From NCBI RefSeq assembly GCF_003014755.1, contig NZ_PYAW01000001.1:1612001-1676000 (forward strand): a stretch of DNA of 64,000 bases, given 5' to 3'. The notes under the pieces were generated by a model. It saw only the letters and a program-made list of their open reading frames with translations, was not told where the DNA came from and searched no databases. Below, one piece after another: positions 6,851 through 14,979 of this stretch (positions are counted from its first letter, which is position 1; every line of letters begins with the position of its first letter). This DNA comes from Chitinophaga niastensis. Lineage in GTDB: Bacteria; Bacteroidota; Bacteroidia; Chitinophagales; Chitinophagaceae. A program made the translations under genes and the position numbers.

Positions 6851-8968
6851 TTATCCTGCTGATTCTAAAGTTAAAATAAATTCTAAATATGACTTTTTTA
6901 ATAATATGATACTGTTGTTATAATGCTCCATCATAGCAGAACTGATCTCATGTAGTTCTTTTATGGCCATGTAATCCGGCACCATATCTTTTATAAATAC
7001 ACAATCATGCAGCCTGAATCTTTTTAATTTCTCTTCCATAACCGGAAGCAGGGTGCGGGATACATTGGAGCTGGTGGTGATATCCTGTACCAGCTTCCGG
7101 AAATTCCAGCATTCAGCAGACAGTTCATCTAAAGAAGGCGCCAGTGCTTCAATAGTACACCCGTTGGTATTAAATAACTGGCTGATACAATGAATAATCC
7201 GGATAACCTGGTCGCTAAGCCGGTTGCTGGTTTGCTGATGCTGTAATATTTCCTGGTATTTGTCTGTCAGCGCAATGGCCATGGCGGGGCTCCTGCGCAT
7301 GGCCATGGTATAATGATACCTGTAGGCCAGCCGATCATGTGCCAGCAGCCATGCCAGTTCTTCCTGCACCCGTGCGGATAACTTATTTGCCAGCCGCGGA
7401 GCTTTGCCTGCCCTGTACTTTTGCCCGTCAAATTCAAAATACCGTGTCTGAAACTGTCCTGTACCAATGGCCTGCAGTGTTTCTACGTCTTGCTGATCGC
7501 GATAAAAGGAGCGCATCCGCGTAATGATATCCGGATGATAAATAGTTCGCAAAGTACAGGAATGCGCTTCCTCCGGCATTAGCAGTTGCGTGGAAGCCGC
7601 ATCCATGCTGGCAAAGGTCCGGTTGTCGTAATAATCGTTAAATGACTTGGGATATTCGTATAGCCGGTGGCGTTGGGTGAGCTCTTCTATAAAACCGGCA
7701 GGTGTTATCCAGTTGAAAGTTTCATCAGCAGGTGTTGTAAAATCATATATCAGCGCTGTAACATGTTCCTGTAAACTTTCTGGTTCATTAAATAGGTCCC
7801 AGGCACTGGTATTGATCTGTTCGCAGGACACATTTGCCAGTAAATAACGTGCTTCCCTCGCTTCACGCGTGGGATGTGAGGTCCACTGATCACGCAGCTG
7901 CACACGGCTTTTGAGAAAGGTATGGAAGTAGGTGTCCGGAATAACAGGCAGTGCTGCATCATCCAATACTGCATGATGCTGGGCTGCGTAGTATTGGATC
8001 AGCGCACGTTGCACCTTAAAAATATTGCGGAAACGCAAAGCTTTTTCTGCCAGTTCAGGTAATTTATGCAGACAATGATCCAGGCAATAACTACCGATTT
8101 CTGCCCGGCGCATACTGCTCATAGCCGCCGCTGTACCTGACAGTGATACTGCCAGCGCATCAGCGTGAAATTCCATTTCCCGGCTTAATTCCAGGTATTG
8201 ACGGTTAATAAGATGATATATTTTTCTCAATAGAAATTGCATCACATTAACAACTCTGGTGGTTACATGCGCAAAAAAACTGAACAAACTTCCGGCACTG
8301 CCCCAGCGTATCACCAGCTCATTCCAGTTATCATTTTCATACAGCATGTTGTAAAGCATCTTGTTTAATGCGTACACATAGCTACCCAGTTTCATGCTCC
8401 GCTGCGAAAAATGTCCGAACTCATTTGCCAGTGCCATCTTAAACTCGCTGATGTTTACGCTGTTTACAAGTCCCAGCCCAATTTCCAGGTTCTTGCGCAC
8501 CGGCCAGAACAAGCTTAAAAAGCTGGAATTATAAAATACCGTTGCGCTCACGTCAGGTACAACAAATATTTTCTTCGGAAAACTGATCCTTGTATCTTTT
8601 ACCAGCTGTGTGATAAAGTCGAACAATTGCGGATGACTATTGGCGTGAATTTGCGTGCGATAAGGATTTGTGGGTTGACGTTTATTAAAAAGAAACTTAA
8701 TCAGAAAAAACAATACCATTCCTCCCAGCAACATAAGACTTAAACTTATGATACCGGTTATCCATGTGGGATAAGCACGAAAAAGCACAATACCTCCTGC
8801 TATGCCGGATATAGCCAATGCGACAGCTGTTAATAACAGCACTATGTACAACAGAAAGAACAACACAACGCAGCTGATCACTTTTATTATCCGTTGTTTA
8901 AACAATAGCGTGGGTTGTATAAGCACAGGGTCAGCATTCCCCGGGCTCACAGGATATAAGTTGGTCAT
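6851..8968 (-). CDS. Membrane M48-family peptidase homologue with a changed zinc motif
   Basis: 705 residues, related to the large Bacteroidota M48 metallopeptidases. Two long hydrophobic segments (about 28-65 and 68-94) anchor the N-terminus. The peptidase core follows (about 100-275). Where the family has HExxH, this protein reads ALANEFGHFSQRS: Asn182, Glu183, His186. The first zinc-ligand His is therefore Asn (codon AAT at 8425-8423, one base from CAT). The third ligand region EMEFHAD (Glu266, Asp270) is intact, as is the long helical C-terminal part (about 280-705). Zinc binding and peptidase activity are probably weakened or lost; a non-catalytic role or a sequence error are the alternatives. 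It is transcribed with dnaX downstream but has no clear functional link to it. Confidence 0.75.
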   Translation of the reverse strand: MTNLYPVSPGNADPVLIQPTLLFKQRIIKVISCVVLFFLLYIVLLLTAVALAISGIAGGIVLFRAYPTWITGIISLSLMLLGGMVLFFLIKFLFNKRQPTNPYRTQIHANSHPQLFDFITQLVKDTRISFPKKIFVVPDVSATVFYNSSFLSLFWPVRKNLEIGLGLVNSVNISEFKMALANEFGHFSQRSMKLGSYVYALNKMLYNMLYENDNWNELVIRWGSAGSLFSFFAHVTTRVVNVMQFLLRKIYHLINRQYLELSREMEFHADALAVSLSGTAAAMSSMRRAEIGSYCLDHCLHKLPELAEKALRFRNIFKVQRALIQYYAAQHHAVLDDAALPVIPDTYFHTFLKSRVQLRDQWTSHPTREAREARYLLANVSCEQINTSAWDLFNEPESLQEHVTALIYDFTTPADETFNWITPAGFIEELTQRHRLYEYPKSFNDYYDNRTFASMDAASTQLLMPEEAHSCTLRTIYHPDIITRMRSFYRDQQDVETLQAIGTGQFQTRYFEFDGQKYRAGKAPRLANKLSARVQEELAWLLAHDRLAYRYHYTMAMRRSPAMAIALTDKYQEILQHQQTSNRLSDQVIRIIHCISQLFNTNGCTIEALAPSLDELSAECWNFRKLVQDITTSSNVSRTLLPVMEEKLKRFRLHDCVFIKDMVPDYMAIKELHEISSAMMEHYNNSIILLKKSYLEFILTLESAG

Positions 8969-9184
8969 AACGATACATCAGATTAGATACGATAGTAACT
9001 TCAAAAGGGATTTAAAAGTATATAATATTAACTTATTAGCTTTCAACGTTGTATAGGATATTCATATGAGGCCACTGATTACCCTGCTGTAGCGGCTTTT
9101 ACAGGAATTAATTTTCTTATATTTTTAATCATTATACATGATAAGTACGTTTTTTTGCAAGGGTTTTCAAAAGTACAATACAGG

Positions 9185-9218
9185 ATCGGCGCATAGTCTG
9201 ATACAAACATGCGCCGAT
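9185..9218 (-). terminator. Possible terminator hairpin after the GNAT gene
   Basis: A 10-bp perfect stem (ATCGGCGCAT / ATGCGCCGAT, 9185-9194 and 9209-9218) with a 14-base loop, about 30 bp past the stop of the gene ending at 9249. The T tract is weak (CCTGTATTG on the minus strand). The rest of the spacer 8969-9248 is AT-rich with nothing else recognisable. Confidence 0.4.
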
Positions 9219-9248
9219 TAATATTATCTTGATATTGATGATATTTTA

Positions 9249-10415
9249 TTATCCTACCATCGGATGTCTTTTATATGGAATAGTGCGATCAAATAAATAA
9301 CGATAGGTAGTTAATTGCCTGGATGGATGTGCACCAAGGCTTTCAGCAACATTTTGCATCCGCGGATTAAAATCTCCAATCCATTGCATTTCGTAATCTA
9401 TATAGTGGGCAAGATCGCTTTGAATTATTTTGGCACCTTCCACAATCATATAAGCATCAACGCCCTTACCCTGGTATTCAGGAACAATGCCAAATATGAT
9501 CCCTACCATTTTTTTGCAGCGCCCTGTCATTTTTAACCAAACAAACTGCAATTTCTGTAACAAACCAAATTTACCATTCATATGTTTGGTATACTGATTC
9601 AGGTCTGGCAGATTGAGCCAGATAGCAATAGGTTCCTCGTTGTGGTAAGCAAACCAGGCGATTTTTTCATCCATCAATGGCTTCATCTGTTTAAAGATGG
9701 CCAGGGCCTGACCTTTGCTCATTTCCTTGCCTCCGGCATGTTGAGACCAGGCTTTGTTGTACACAGTACTGAATGCTTCTGCAAATTTTGGCAGTTCATT
9801 TTTCTTTATGTGTACTGCCTTAAAAGCAGGATCACTGGCAATGGTTTCATGCCGTTCATAGAATTTAGGTTGCAGTTGGTCACTCACCTTCATGCCGTAG
9901 CATATCTGGTTAAAGAAAAGCTGAAACCCATATTGTTCAAATAATTGAATATAGTAAGGAGGGTTAAAGTTCATGCAGTACAAGGGTTCGAAAAAACCTT
10001 CCGTGAGCAGCCCCCACCAGTTATTACGCTCTCCAAAGTTGATAGGGCCATCCATTGCACCCATACCCCTTTCCTGTAACCATTGTTTACCGGTATTAAA
10101 AAGCAGGTCAGCTGCTTCCTGGTTATTGATGCAATCAAAGAAACCCACACCGCCAACAGGGCATTCATCTCCTTTGGACTTATACTTCTTATTTACAAAT
10201 GCCGCTATCCGGCCTATTAGTTTACCCTGATCATCTTTCAGCAACCATCTCACACATTCTCCATGGCGGAACGCCTTGTTTTTTGCCGGATCAAATACTT
10301 CGTTGATATCCTTGTCCAGTGGCCTTATCCATCCCGGTACATCTTTATTTAATGTTACATGTACTTCCAGAAATTGCCTTGCTGTTTGTTCATTATCTAC
10401 AATAATCAGTTGCAT
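9249..10415 (-). CDS. GNAT-superfamily N-acetyltransferase-like protein
   Basis: 388 residues from ATG 10415 (MQLIIVDNEQTARQF). The frame stays open to 10562, but the upstream part overlaps the divergent gene and does not look like protein; ATG 10424 is a second possible start. A minus-strand TACATTTG box at 10437-10430 also favours a start close to 10415. The protein belongs to the roughly 390-residue Bacteroidota family with the opening WIRPLDKDINEVFDPAKN and a C-terminal GNAT-like fold. The segment GIVPEYQGKGVDAYMIVEGA (about 334-353) corresponds to the acetyl-CoA pyrophosphate loop (Q/R-x-x-G-x-G/A type). The acceptor substrate is not known. Confidence 0.75.
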   Translation of the reverse strand: MQLIIVDNEQTARQFLEVHVTLNKDVPGWIRPLDKDINEVFDPAKNKAFRHGECVRWLLKDDQGKLIGRIAAFVNKKYKSKGDECPVGGVGFFDCINNQEAADLLFNTGKQWLQERGMGAMDGPINFGERNNWWGLLTEGFFEPLYCMNFNPPYYIQLFEQYGFQLFFNQICYGMKVSDQLQPKFYERHETIASDPAFKAVHIKKNELPKFAEAFSTVYNKAWSQHAGGKEMSKGQALAIFKQMKPLMDEKIAWFAYHNEEPIAIWLNLPDLNQYTKHMNGKFGLLQKLQFVWLKMTGRCKKMVGIIFGIVPEYQGKGVDAYMIVEGAKIIQSDLAHYIDYEMQWIGDFNPRMQNVAESLGAHPSRQLTTYRYLFDRTIPYKRHPMVG

Positions 10416-10478
10416 TGGGACCATTTGTACAAATGTAATAAAAACTGCATTGGCATTATTTTTTCTGTTACCTACCTT

Positions 10479-11096
10479 ATGAAACGGAATTATATTTATC
10501 CTATCATACTGCTGCTCGTTACTGTCATCTTCGGATTGGGCTACTGTCAGGAACAACGGCATTCACGAAAGATCCTGTCAGAAAATGAACGCTTGTGGAA
10601 TGAGAACCGTGATCTGCGTAAAAGTGTGGAACAATCCGGGAATATTGACCGGCAAATTACTAATCACCAGGATGTACAACAACGGGTAGCCGGACAGTTC
10701 ATTGAACGCCGGGCTTATTATCGCCGCAACTGGCAGCAATTTATTGCCGTAACAGCCGGGGATTACCGTACAGGCTTTCTCGGTGGTATAAAAGATCTCA
10801 GCATTACCGTGCGTAATCAAACTGAATATCCTTTGGATAATGTGGTAGTAACGGTAGAATATATGCGTAATAATAACGATGTTTTTAAAACAGAGCAATA
10901 TACTATTAACAATATCCCTGAAAAGGGGACCCGTTCTATCGCTGCATCTAATAGCCGTAAAGGAAGCAAGATAAATGTGAAACTGATCAGCATCACCAGT
11001 CAGCCTATGAACTTTTGCTGGTCAGTGAATAAGCCCGCCCCTGCCGGTAATCCGGACCCCTTTGAGTGTGTACCCTCCACTCCCGATAATCACTAA
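10479..11096 (+). CDS. Hypothetical membrane-anchored protein with coiled coil
   Basis: 205 residues from ATG 10479; an open stretch further upstream is only the antisense of the divergent gene. Residues about 5-22 (IYPIILLLVTVIFGLGYC) form one membrane anchor or uncleaved signal. A heptad-like polar segment follows (about 25-60, RKILSENERLWNENRDLRKS), probably a short coiled coil. From about 85 to 190 is a beta-rich domain (LSITVRNQTEYPLDNVVVTV, then VFKTEQYTINNIPEKGTRSI) that resembles FxLYD/immunoglobulin-like folds found in exported proteins. The similarity is by pattern only and no function is proposed. The next gene begins 10 bp downstream, so the two are likely co-transcribed. Confidence 0.7.
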   Translation: MKRNYIYPIILLLVTVIFGLGYCQEQRHSRKILSENERLWNENRDLRKSVEQSGNIDRQITNHQDVQQRVAGQFIERRAYYRRNWQQFIAVTAGDYRTGFLGGIKDLSITVRNQTEYPLDNVVVTVEYMRNNNDVFKTEQYTINNIPEKGTRSIAASNSRKGSKINVKLISITSQPMNFCWSVNKPAPAGNPDPFECVPSTPDNH

Positions 11097-11105
11097 CTTC
11101 GTCGC

Positions 11106-11618
11106 ATGATCAGTATGATACCAACTAATATTGCAGAGGATGCAGTAAAAAGCTTGTACGAAGCGGCTTTCCCGAAAGAAGAAAGGAGGCCGTGGGAGCA
11201 GGAATTGCAGTTGATAGCCACTGGGAAAATCCGGTTATTAACCCTGGCAAAGGAAGCTGCTTTTGCGGGATTTGTATGCTATTGGCAATTGCCGGCATTC
11301 AGCTTTATAGAACATTTTGCTATTCACCCGGATACACGCGGTGGTGGTGCCGGTACACAAGTAATGCAGTTGCTGGAAGCGCAGCTTGGGACCATTGTAC
11401 TGGAAGTGGAACCGCCACTAACGGAACAGGCTATACGACGTATTAAATTTTATGAACGCCTGGGTTATCAGACTTTCTCTCAGTCTTACCAGCAACCTCC
11501 GTACTATCCGGATTATCCTCCGCTGGAATTGCGTTTGATGCAGAAAGGTATGCCACATACAGCTACTGCTTTTGCACAGATAAAAGATCAGTTGTATAAG
11601 TCTGTCTATAACAAATAA
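11106..11618 (+). CDS. Small GNAT N-acetyltransferase
   Basis: 170 residues (ATG at 11106; ATG 11115 also possible). The GNAT core is visible: helix 1 around AVKSLYEAAFPKEERRPW, strand 4 IEHFAIHPDTRGGGAGTQVMQ (about 69-89), where RGGGAG is the acetyl-CoA-binding loop, and the C-terminal IKFYERLGYQTFSQSYQQPPYYPDYPPLEL (split here for clarity: IKFYERLGYQ, then the YPDYPPLELRLM end typical of small GNATs). The substrate is unknown. It is the last gene of a two-gene unit closed by a strong hairpin shared with the convergent lipoprotein gene. Confidence 0.8.
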   Translation: MISMIPTNIAEDAVKSLYEAAFPKEERRPWEQELQLIATGKIRLLTLAKEAAFAGFVCYWQLPAFSFIEHFAIHPDTRGGGAGTQVMQLLEAQLGTIVLEVEPPLTEQAIRRIKFYERLGYQTFSQSYQQPPYYPDYPPLELRLMQKGMPHTATAFAQIKDQLYKSVYNK

Positions 11619-11620
11619 AA

Positions 11621-11690
11621 AAAGTACGAATGATAATCAGGTGTGAAGGTGATATCATCTCACCAACCATCTCATCATCATTCGTACTTT
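11621..11690. terminator. Long two-level hairpin between convergent genes
   Basis: A perfect 14-bp outer stem AAAGTACGAATGAT / ATCATTCGTACTTT (11621-11634 and 11677-11690) encloses an inner hairpin GGTGA/TCACC (about 11648-11664). It lies between the stops of the converging GNAT and lipoprotein genes and probably terminates transcription from both sides. It is longer than a usual terminator and recalls the hairpin elements found elsewhere in this window. Confidence 0.6.
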
Positions 11691-11731
11691 ATCAATTAAT
11701 TTATGTGCTTATACTTTTATATTCCGGGCAA

Positions 11732-13066
11732 TTAACCTACACGTGACGGACGTTCTGATTGTTGCTGTTGCTGTGGCTGTTGTTGTTGCTGCTGTTGATC
11801 TCTTTGTATACGCTGTTGTTCCTGTTGTTGTTTTTGCTGCTGTTGTTGTTCCTGTTGTGCCCTTTGTACCCGCTGTTGTTCTTGTTGTTGCTGCTGCTGC
11901 TGCTGTTGTTGTTGCTGTGCCCTTTGTATCCGCTGTTGCTCCTGTTGTTGTTGCTGTTGCTGTTGTTGTCTTTGAGCCTGCTGTTGTACCTGCTGATCCC
12001 TTTGTATACGCTGTTGTTGTTGCTGTTGTTGTCTTTGAATCTGTTGTTGCTGTTGTACTTGTTGATCCCTTTGTATACGTTGCTGTTGTTGTGACTGATC
12101 AGTTGTTGTTCCGGGTGTAATCCTTGATGGACGGTTGTTATTGTCCACTGGCTGATTAGGCCTGTTGCTGGGATTATTATTATTATTTCCAGGCTGATTT
12201 GGTGTGATCCTGCCGTTGTTGGTATTATTACTATTACCATTATCTATGCGGGAAGGGCGACTGTTGTCTATGTTTTGTACCGGCCTTGCCCTGTCTGCCT
12301 CACGGCCTCTTTGAATGGCAGTAGCATCTGGACGATAAATACGCAGCTGGTTATTGTCTACCCGTCCGGCGCCTGGCCTGTTGGTGTCAGTAACTCTTAC
12401 TGGTCTTATTGGCTGACCGGCATAACGCTGCACTTCGTTGGCACTGGGACCGGTATAGATCCTGTTCCTGTTGTAAGTGTTGGTATTGTTGATAACCGTA
12501 GTGTTGTTGATAATCGTCACATTGCGGCTATTATTTACGTAGTAGTTATTGATACGTGGACTGTTGATATATTGTCTTGGAACAAATGCCCAATATGGAG
12601 CCGGCGCATTGTAACCGTAATCATACTGTGGTCCCATTGGGGCCCATCCGTAGTAGTCGCCACCAGTTCTCCAGTTAACCCATGCTGGTCCCCAATCATT
12701 ACCAGGAACCCACATCCAGCCCTGAAAATCGTCATACAACCAGCGGCCGTAGTGGAATGGTGCCCATCCCCATGAATAATCAGACATCCAGGTCCATCCA
12801 TAATCTGTATAAACCCAGTGACCATTACTATAGTAAGGTCTGAAATCACTACCGGCATTTGGTATCCAAACTCTGTCATAGCCAGGGTAATTTACCCATC
12901 GGCCATAAGGGCTCAATTCATCATAGAAAGAAATGGAGCCACTTACCTGTACTTGCTGCTGGGGAACATCTGAGGAATACGGAGTGTAATAAGTAGATGC
13001 GCAACTGCCCAGAAAAAAGGATATAAGTAAGAGAGATAATCCTGTGTGTTTTATTAATGTTTTCAT
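11732..13066 (-). CDS. YXWGXW/DUF6600-type lipoprotein with a Gln-rich C-terminus
   Basis: 444 residues. A lipoprotein signal ends at Cys22 (LLISFFLGSC). Residues about 45-165 contain the aromatic repeats of DUF6600-type proteins: YGRWVNYPGYDRVWIP, NGHWVYTDYGWTWMSDYSWG, HYGRWLYDDFQGWMWVP, with further WGPAWVNW and YYGWAPMGP. Residues about 175-320 are Asn/Arg/Pro-rich and probably disordered. Residues 324-438 are Gln runs broken by RIQRDQQ- and RVQRAQQ-like units. It should be an envelope lipoprotein; similar proteins are frequent in Bacteroidota but their role is unproven. Plus-strand frames of Leu or Val runs in the same region are shadows of the repeats. The spacer upstream (13067-13365) is AT-rich with no recognisable element. 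Confidence 0.85.
   Translation of the reverse strand: MKTLIKHTGLSLLLISFFLGSCASTYYTPYSSDVPQQQVQVSGSISFYDELSPYGRWVNYPGYDRVWIPNAGSDFRPYYSNGHWVYTDYGWTWMSDYSWGWAPFHYGRWLYDDFQGWMWVPGNDWGPAWVNWRTGGDYYGWAPMGPQYDYGYNAPAPYWAFVPRQYINSPRINNYYVNNSRNVTIINNTTVINNTNTYNRNRIYTGPSANEVQRYAGQPIRPVRVTDTNRPGAGRVDNNQLRIYRPDATAIQRGREADRARPVQNIDNSRPSRIDNGNSNNTNNGRITPNQPGNNNNNPSNRPNQPVDNNNRPSRITPGTTTDQSQQQQRIQRDQQVQQQQQIQRQQQQQQQRIQRDQQVQQQAQRQQQQQQQQQEQQRIQRAQQQQQQQQQQQQEQQRVQRAQQEQQQQQKQQQEQQRIQRDQQQQQQQPQQQQQSERPSRVG
11753..12097 (-). repeat. Gln-codon repeat tract (CAG/CAA) inside the lipoprotein gene
   Basis: About 115 codons, mostly CAA and CAG, with an irregular higher-order unit that ends in a basic core (RIQRDQQ, RIQRAQQ, RVQRAQQ). 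Mixed CAA/CAG usage lowers slippage at single codons, but unit number could still vary between strains. Confidence 0.85.
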
Positions 13067-13365
13067 ACTCCTGTTTTTAAGTCTTGATTGGTATAGTTAT
13101 TTAGACTATGGAGGTTCAATGACTGTTGTTTTTTTTGCTGCTTTATAAATAATCTTTAAAGGCAGTATTGTTTTAATTGTTAAAGGATTTTGTTAAAATT
13201 TTTATAACGCTTTTGCTGCAGTTCGGGCGTTATTATCTATATGACAAAAATGATTCCAAATAAATTTTGTCCCTGCAATTGCCTGTGGTACAGCATTTAA
13301 TAGAATCGATAGGTAAATAATAAAACATTCCTGTAATATTGTGCGGATTGATTCATTTATATAAG

Positions 13366-14013
13366 ATGACTACATTTTTCAGTATCCATCATCACTTTTT
13401 CACTGCACTTGGATATTCCGTTAGTTATGTGGAATTTATTGGTACTATAACAGGCTTGCTTTGTGTATGGCTCGCCGCCAGAGACCATATTTTTACCTGG
13501 CCGGTGGGTTTGGTGAATGTAAGCTGTTTTTTTATTTTATTCTGGCAATTACAGTTATATGCAGATATGTTCCTGCAGATCTATTTCTTTGCTACCGGAA
13601 TATACGGTTGGATCTTCTGGTATAGAAAACAACCACAAAATGAGCCGGTATACGCTTTAAGCCGCCATCACCGGTGGTTACTGGGAACATTAGCGCTACT
13701 GCTGTCTGGCCTCACCGGCTGGATCATTAGCCGGTTGCATCTTTGGTGGCCGGATATTTTCGTACATCCGGCGGCGTATCCCTATACAGATTCATTGGTG
13801 GCGGTATTAAGCGTTATTGCAAACATCCTGCTGGCTAAAAGAATATGGGAAAACTGGCTGCTGTGGGTTGTTGTAAACGTGATTGCCACCTTCATTTATT
13901 TTCTGAAAGATGTAAAGTTTCTGGGGATAGAATACTTTATTTTACTGATCATAGCCGCCATGGGGCTGATAAAATGGTTAAAAGAATATAAACAACAATC
14001 TTTAAAATCCTAA
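13366..14013 (+). CDS. pnuC: PnuC-type nicotinamide riboside transporter
   Basis: 215 residues from ATG 13366 (MTTFFSIHHHFF); a GTG nine codons earlier is less likely. Seven or so hydrophobic segments cover almost the whole length, the layout of PnuC (SWEET-like fold). Typical features are GTITGLLCVWLAARDHIFTWPVG near the N-terminus (as GTITGLLCVW and HIFTWPVG), WQLQLYADMFLQIYF in the third segment, GIYGWIFWY, and the C-terminal WLLWVVVNVIATFIYFLK. Known members import nicotinamide riboside or, in related branches, thiamine or other vitamins by facilitated diffusion. No kinase or thiamine gene is nearby, and no riboswitch was recognised upstream, so the substrate is inferred from family only. 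The next gene starts 9 bp downstream. Confidence 0.85.
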   Translation: MTTFFSIHHHFFTALGYSVSYVEFIGTITGLLCVWLAARDHIFTWPVGLVNVSCFFILFWQLQLYADMFLQIYFFATGIYGWIFWYRKQPQNEPVYALSRHHRWLLGTLALLLSGLTGWIISRLHLWWPDIFVHPAAYPYTDSLVAVLSVIANILLAKRIWENWLLWVVVNVIATFIYFLKDVKFLGIEYFILLIIAAMGLIKWLKEYKQQSLKS

Positions 14014-14022
14014 ATACCTCCT

Positions 14023-14901
14023 ATGTTCTCTGTTGTAAAACAAAAATTCAGGCGCATCGCCCTGATATTTGCTGCTATTTTTATTTTAATGTTTCTTTTC
14101 CGGATCCTCTATGGGTACTGCTACAAAGGCCACCAGTATGATGAGTTGGGAAGCGATAATTTTTTATCCGGTATGAAGTACAGAAGGAATTATGCTTCTG
14201 AAAAAATGAAATCCTTTAGCACCACAAATACAGCACCTGTCAATGTTTCCAGCAATCAGAAATATGAGAAAGTAGCCAATGTACGATCAAAGTCCACGCA
14301 TTTTCCGGAGGATGAAAAGTTGTTGCATAACACTATCAGAAAATTTGATGCGATTGTACAATACCAGCAGGAATCCGGGAATAAAGGCAATCGCAAATTA
14401 CAGCTGCTGCTGGGCGTATTGCCGGAGAAATTTGATTCTTTTTATACGGCCACGCAGGGTATTGGGATCACCAAATCTACGGAGATCACCAAAGTTGATA
14501 AGACTAATGAATACCGTAAGCTCAATGCCAGGAAAATATCTCTCGAAAAAACACTCGCTTCTTTCAATGACCTGAAGGCAAAAGACGGGAAGATTGAAGA
14601 CTTTATAGCGTTACATGATAAGATCTTTGAGGTAGAAACGCAACTGCAGGATCTGGGTGTAGAGCTGGGAGATTTTGATTCGGAGAATGAATTCTGTACA
14701 GTACAATTTTCTATGTACGAAGGAGCGGCAGAGAAGACCATCAGTTTTGTTACCAGGTTGAAAGTATCGCTGGAGTGGACGATCAGGTACTTTGCTGTTT
14801 TTGTGGCAAGTGTGTTTTTTGCCGCCGCTGCTGCCTGGGTGCTGTTGAAATTGTTGGCATTGGGTAATGCATTTATCGCTGCTACTAATAAAAAAGATTA
14901 A
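14023..14901 (+). CDS. DUF4349 domain membrane protein
   Basis: 292 residues. One membrane segment near the N-terminus (about 11-30, RIALIFAAIFILMFLFRILY), a long soluble part, and a second membrane segment near the C-terminus (about 255-282, FAVFVASVFFAAAAAWVLLK). Between them a DUF4349-like core is visible: IRKFDAIVQYQQESG, then a coiled segment (YRKLNARKISLEKTLASFND) and the terminal strand FCTVQFSMYEG. The soluble domain should face the periplasm. The function of DUF4349 is not known. It follows pnuC by 9 bp and is closed by a hairpin, so the two form a short operon. Confidence 0.8.
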   Translation: MFSVVKQKFRRIALIFAAIFILMFLFRILYGYCYKGHQYDELGSDNFLSGMKYRRNYASEKMKSFSTTNTAPVNVSSNQKYEKVANVRSKSTHFPEDEKLLHNTIRKFDAIVQYQQESGNKGNRKLQLLLGVLPEKFDSFYTATQGIGITKSTEITKVDKTNEYRKLNARKISLEKTLASFNDLKAKDGKIEDFIALHDKIFEVETQLQDLGVELGDFDSENEFCTVQFSMYEGAAEKTISFVTRLKVSLEWTIRYFAVFVASVFFAAAAAWVLLKLLALGNAFIAATNKKD

Positions 14902-14904
14902 TAT

Positions 14905-14931
14905 AAGTGCCGGAGTACCACTCCGGCACTT
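14905..14931. terminator. Hairpin between convergent genes (after DUF4349 gene)
   Basis: A perfect 12-bp stem AAGTGCCGGAGT / ACTCCGGCACTT (14905-14916, 14920-14931) with a 3-base loop and a short T run (TTTG) on the plus strand. Confidence 0.7.
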
Positions 14932-14935
14932 TGTA

Positions 14936-14979
14936 CTTACTCCCTGTTTACTCCCTATTTACCTTATATTTACACCATG
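14936..14979. repeat. Period-11 degenerate tandem repeat at the phosphoesterase 3' end
   Basis: Four consecutive 11-base units, three of them beginning TTTAC (first unit cttactccctg, second tttactcccta, last tttacaccatg). The last unit includes the phosphoesterase stop codon and its last two codons. It lies between the hairpin at 14905-14931 and the gene. Confidence 0.6.

Noticed and set aside
11743..12120. Plus-strand frames of Val/Ala and Leu runs
   Set aside because: They are antisense readings of the CAG/CAA repeat in the lipoprotein gene.
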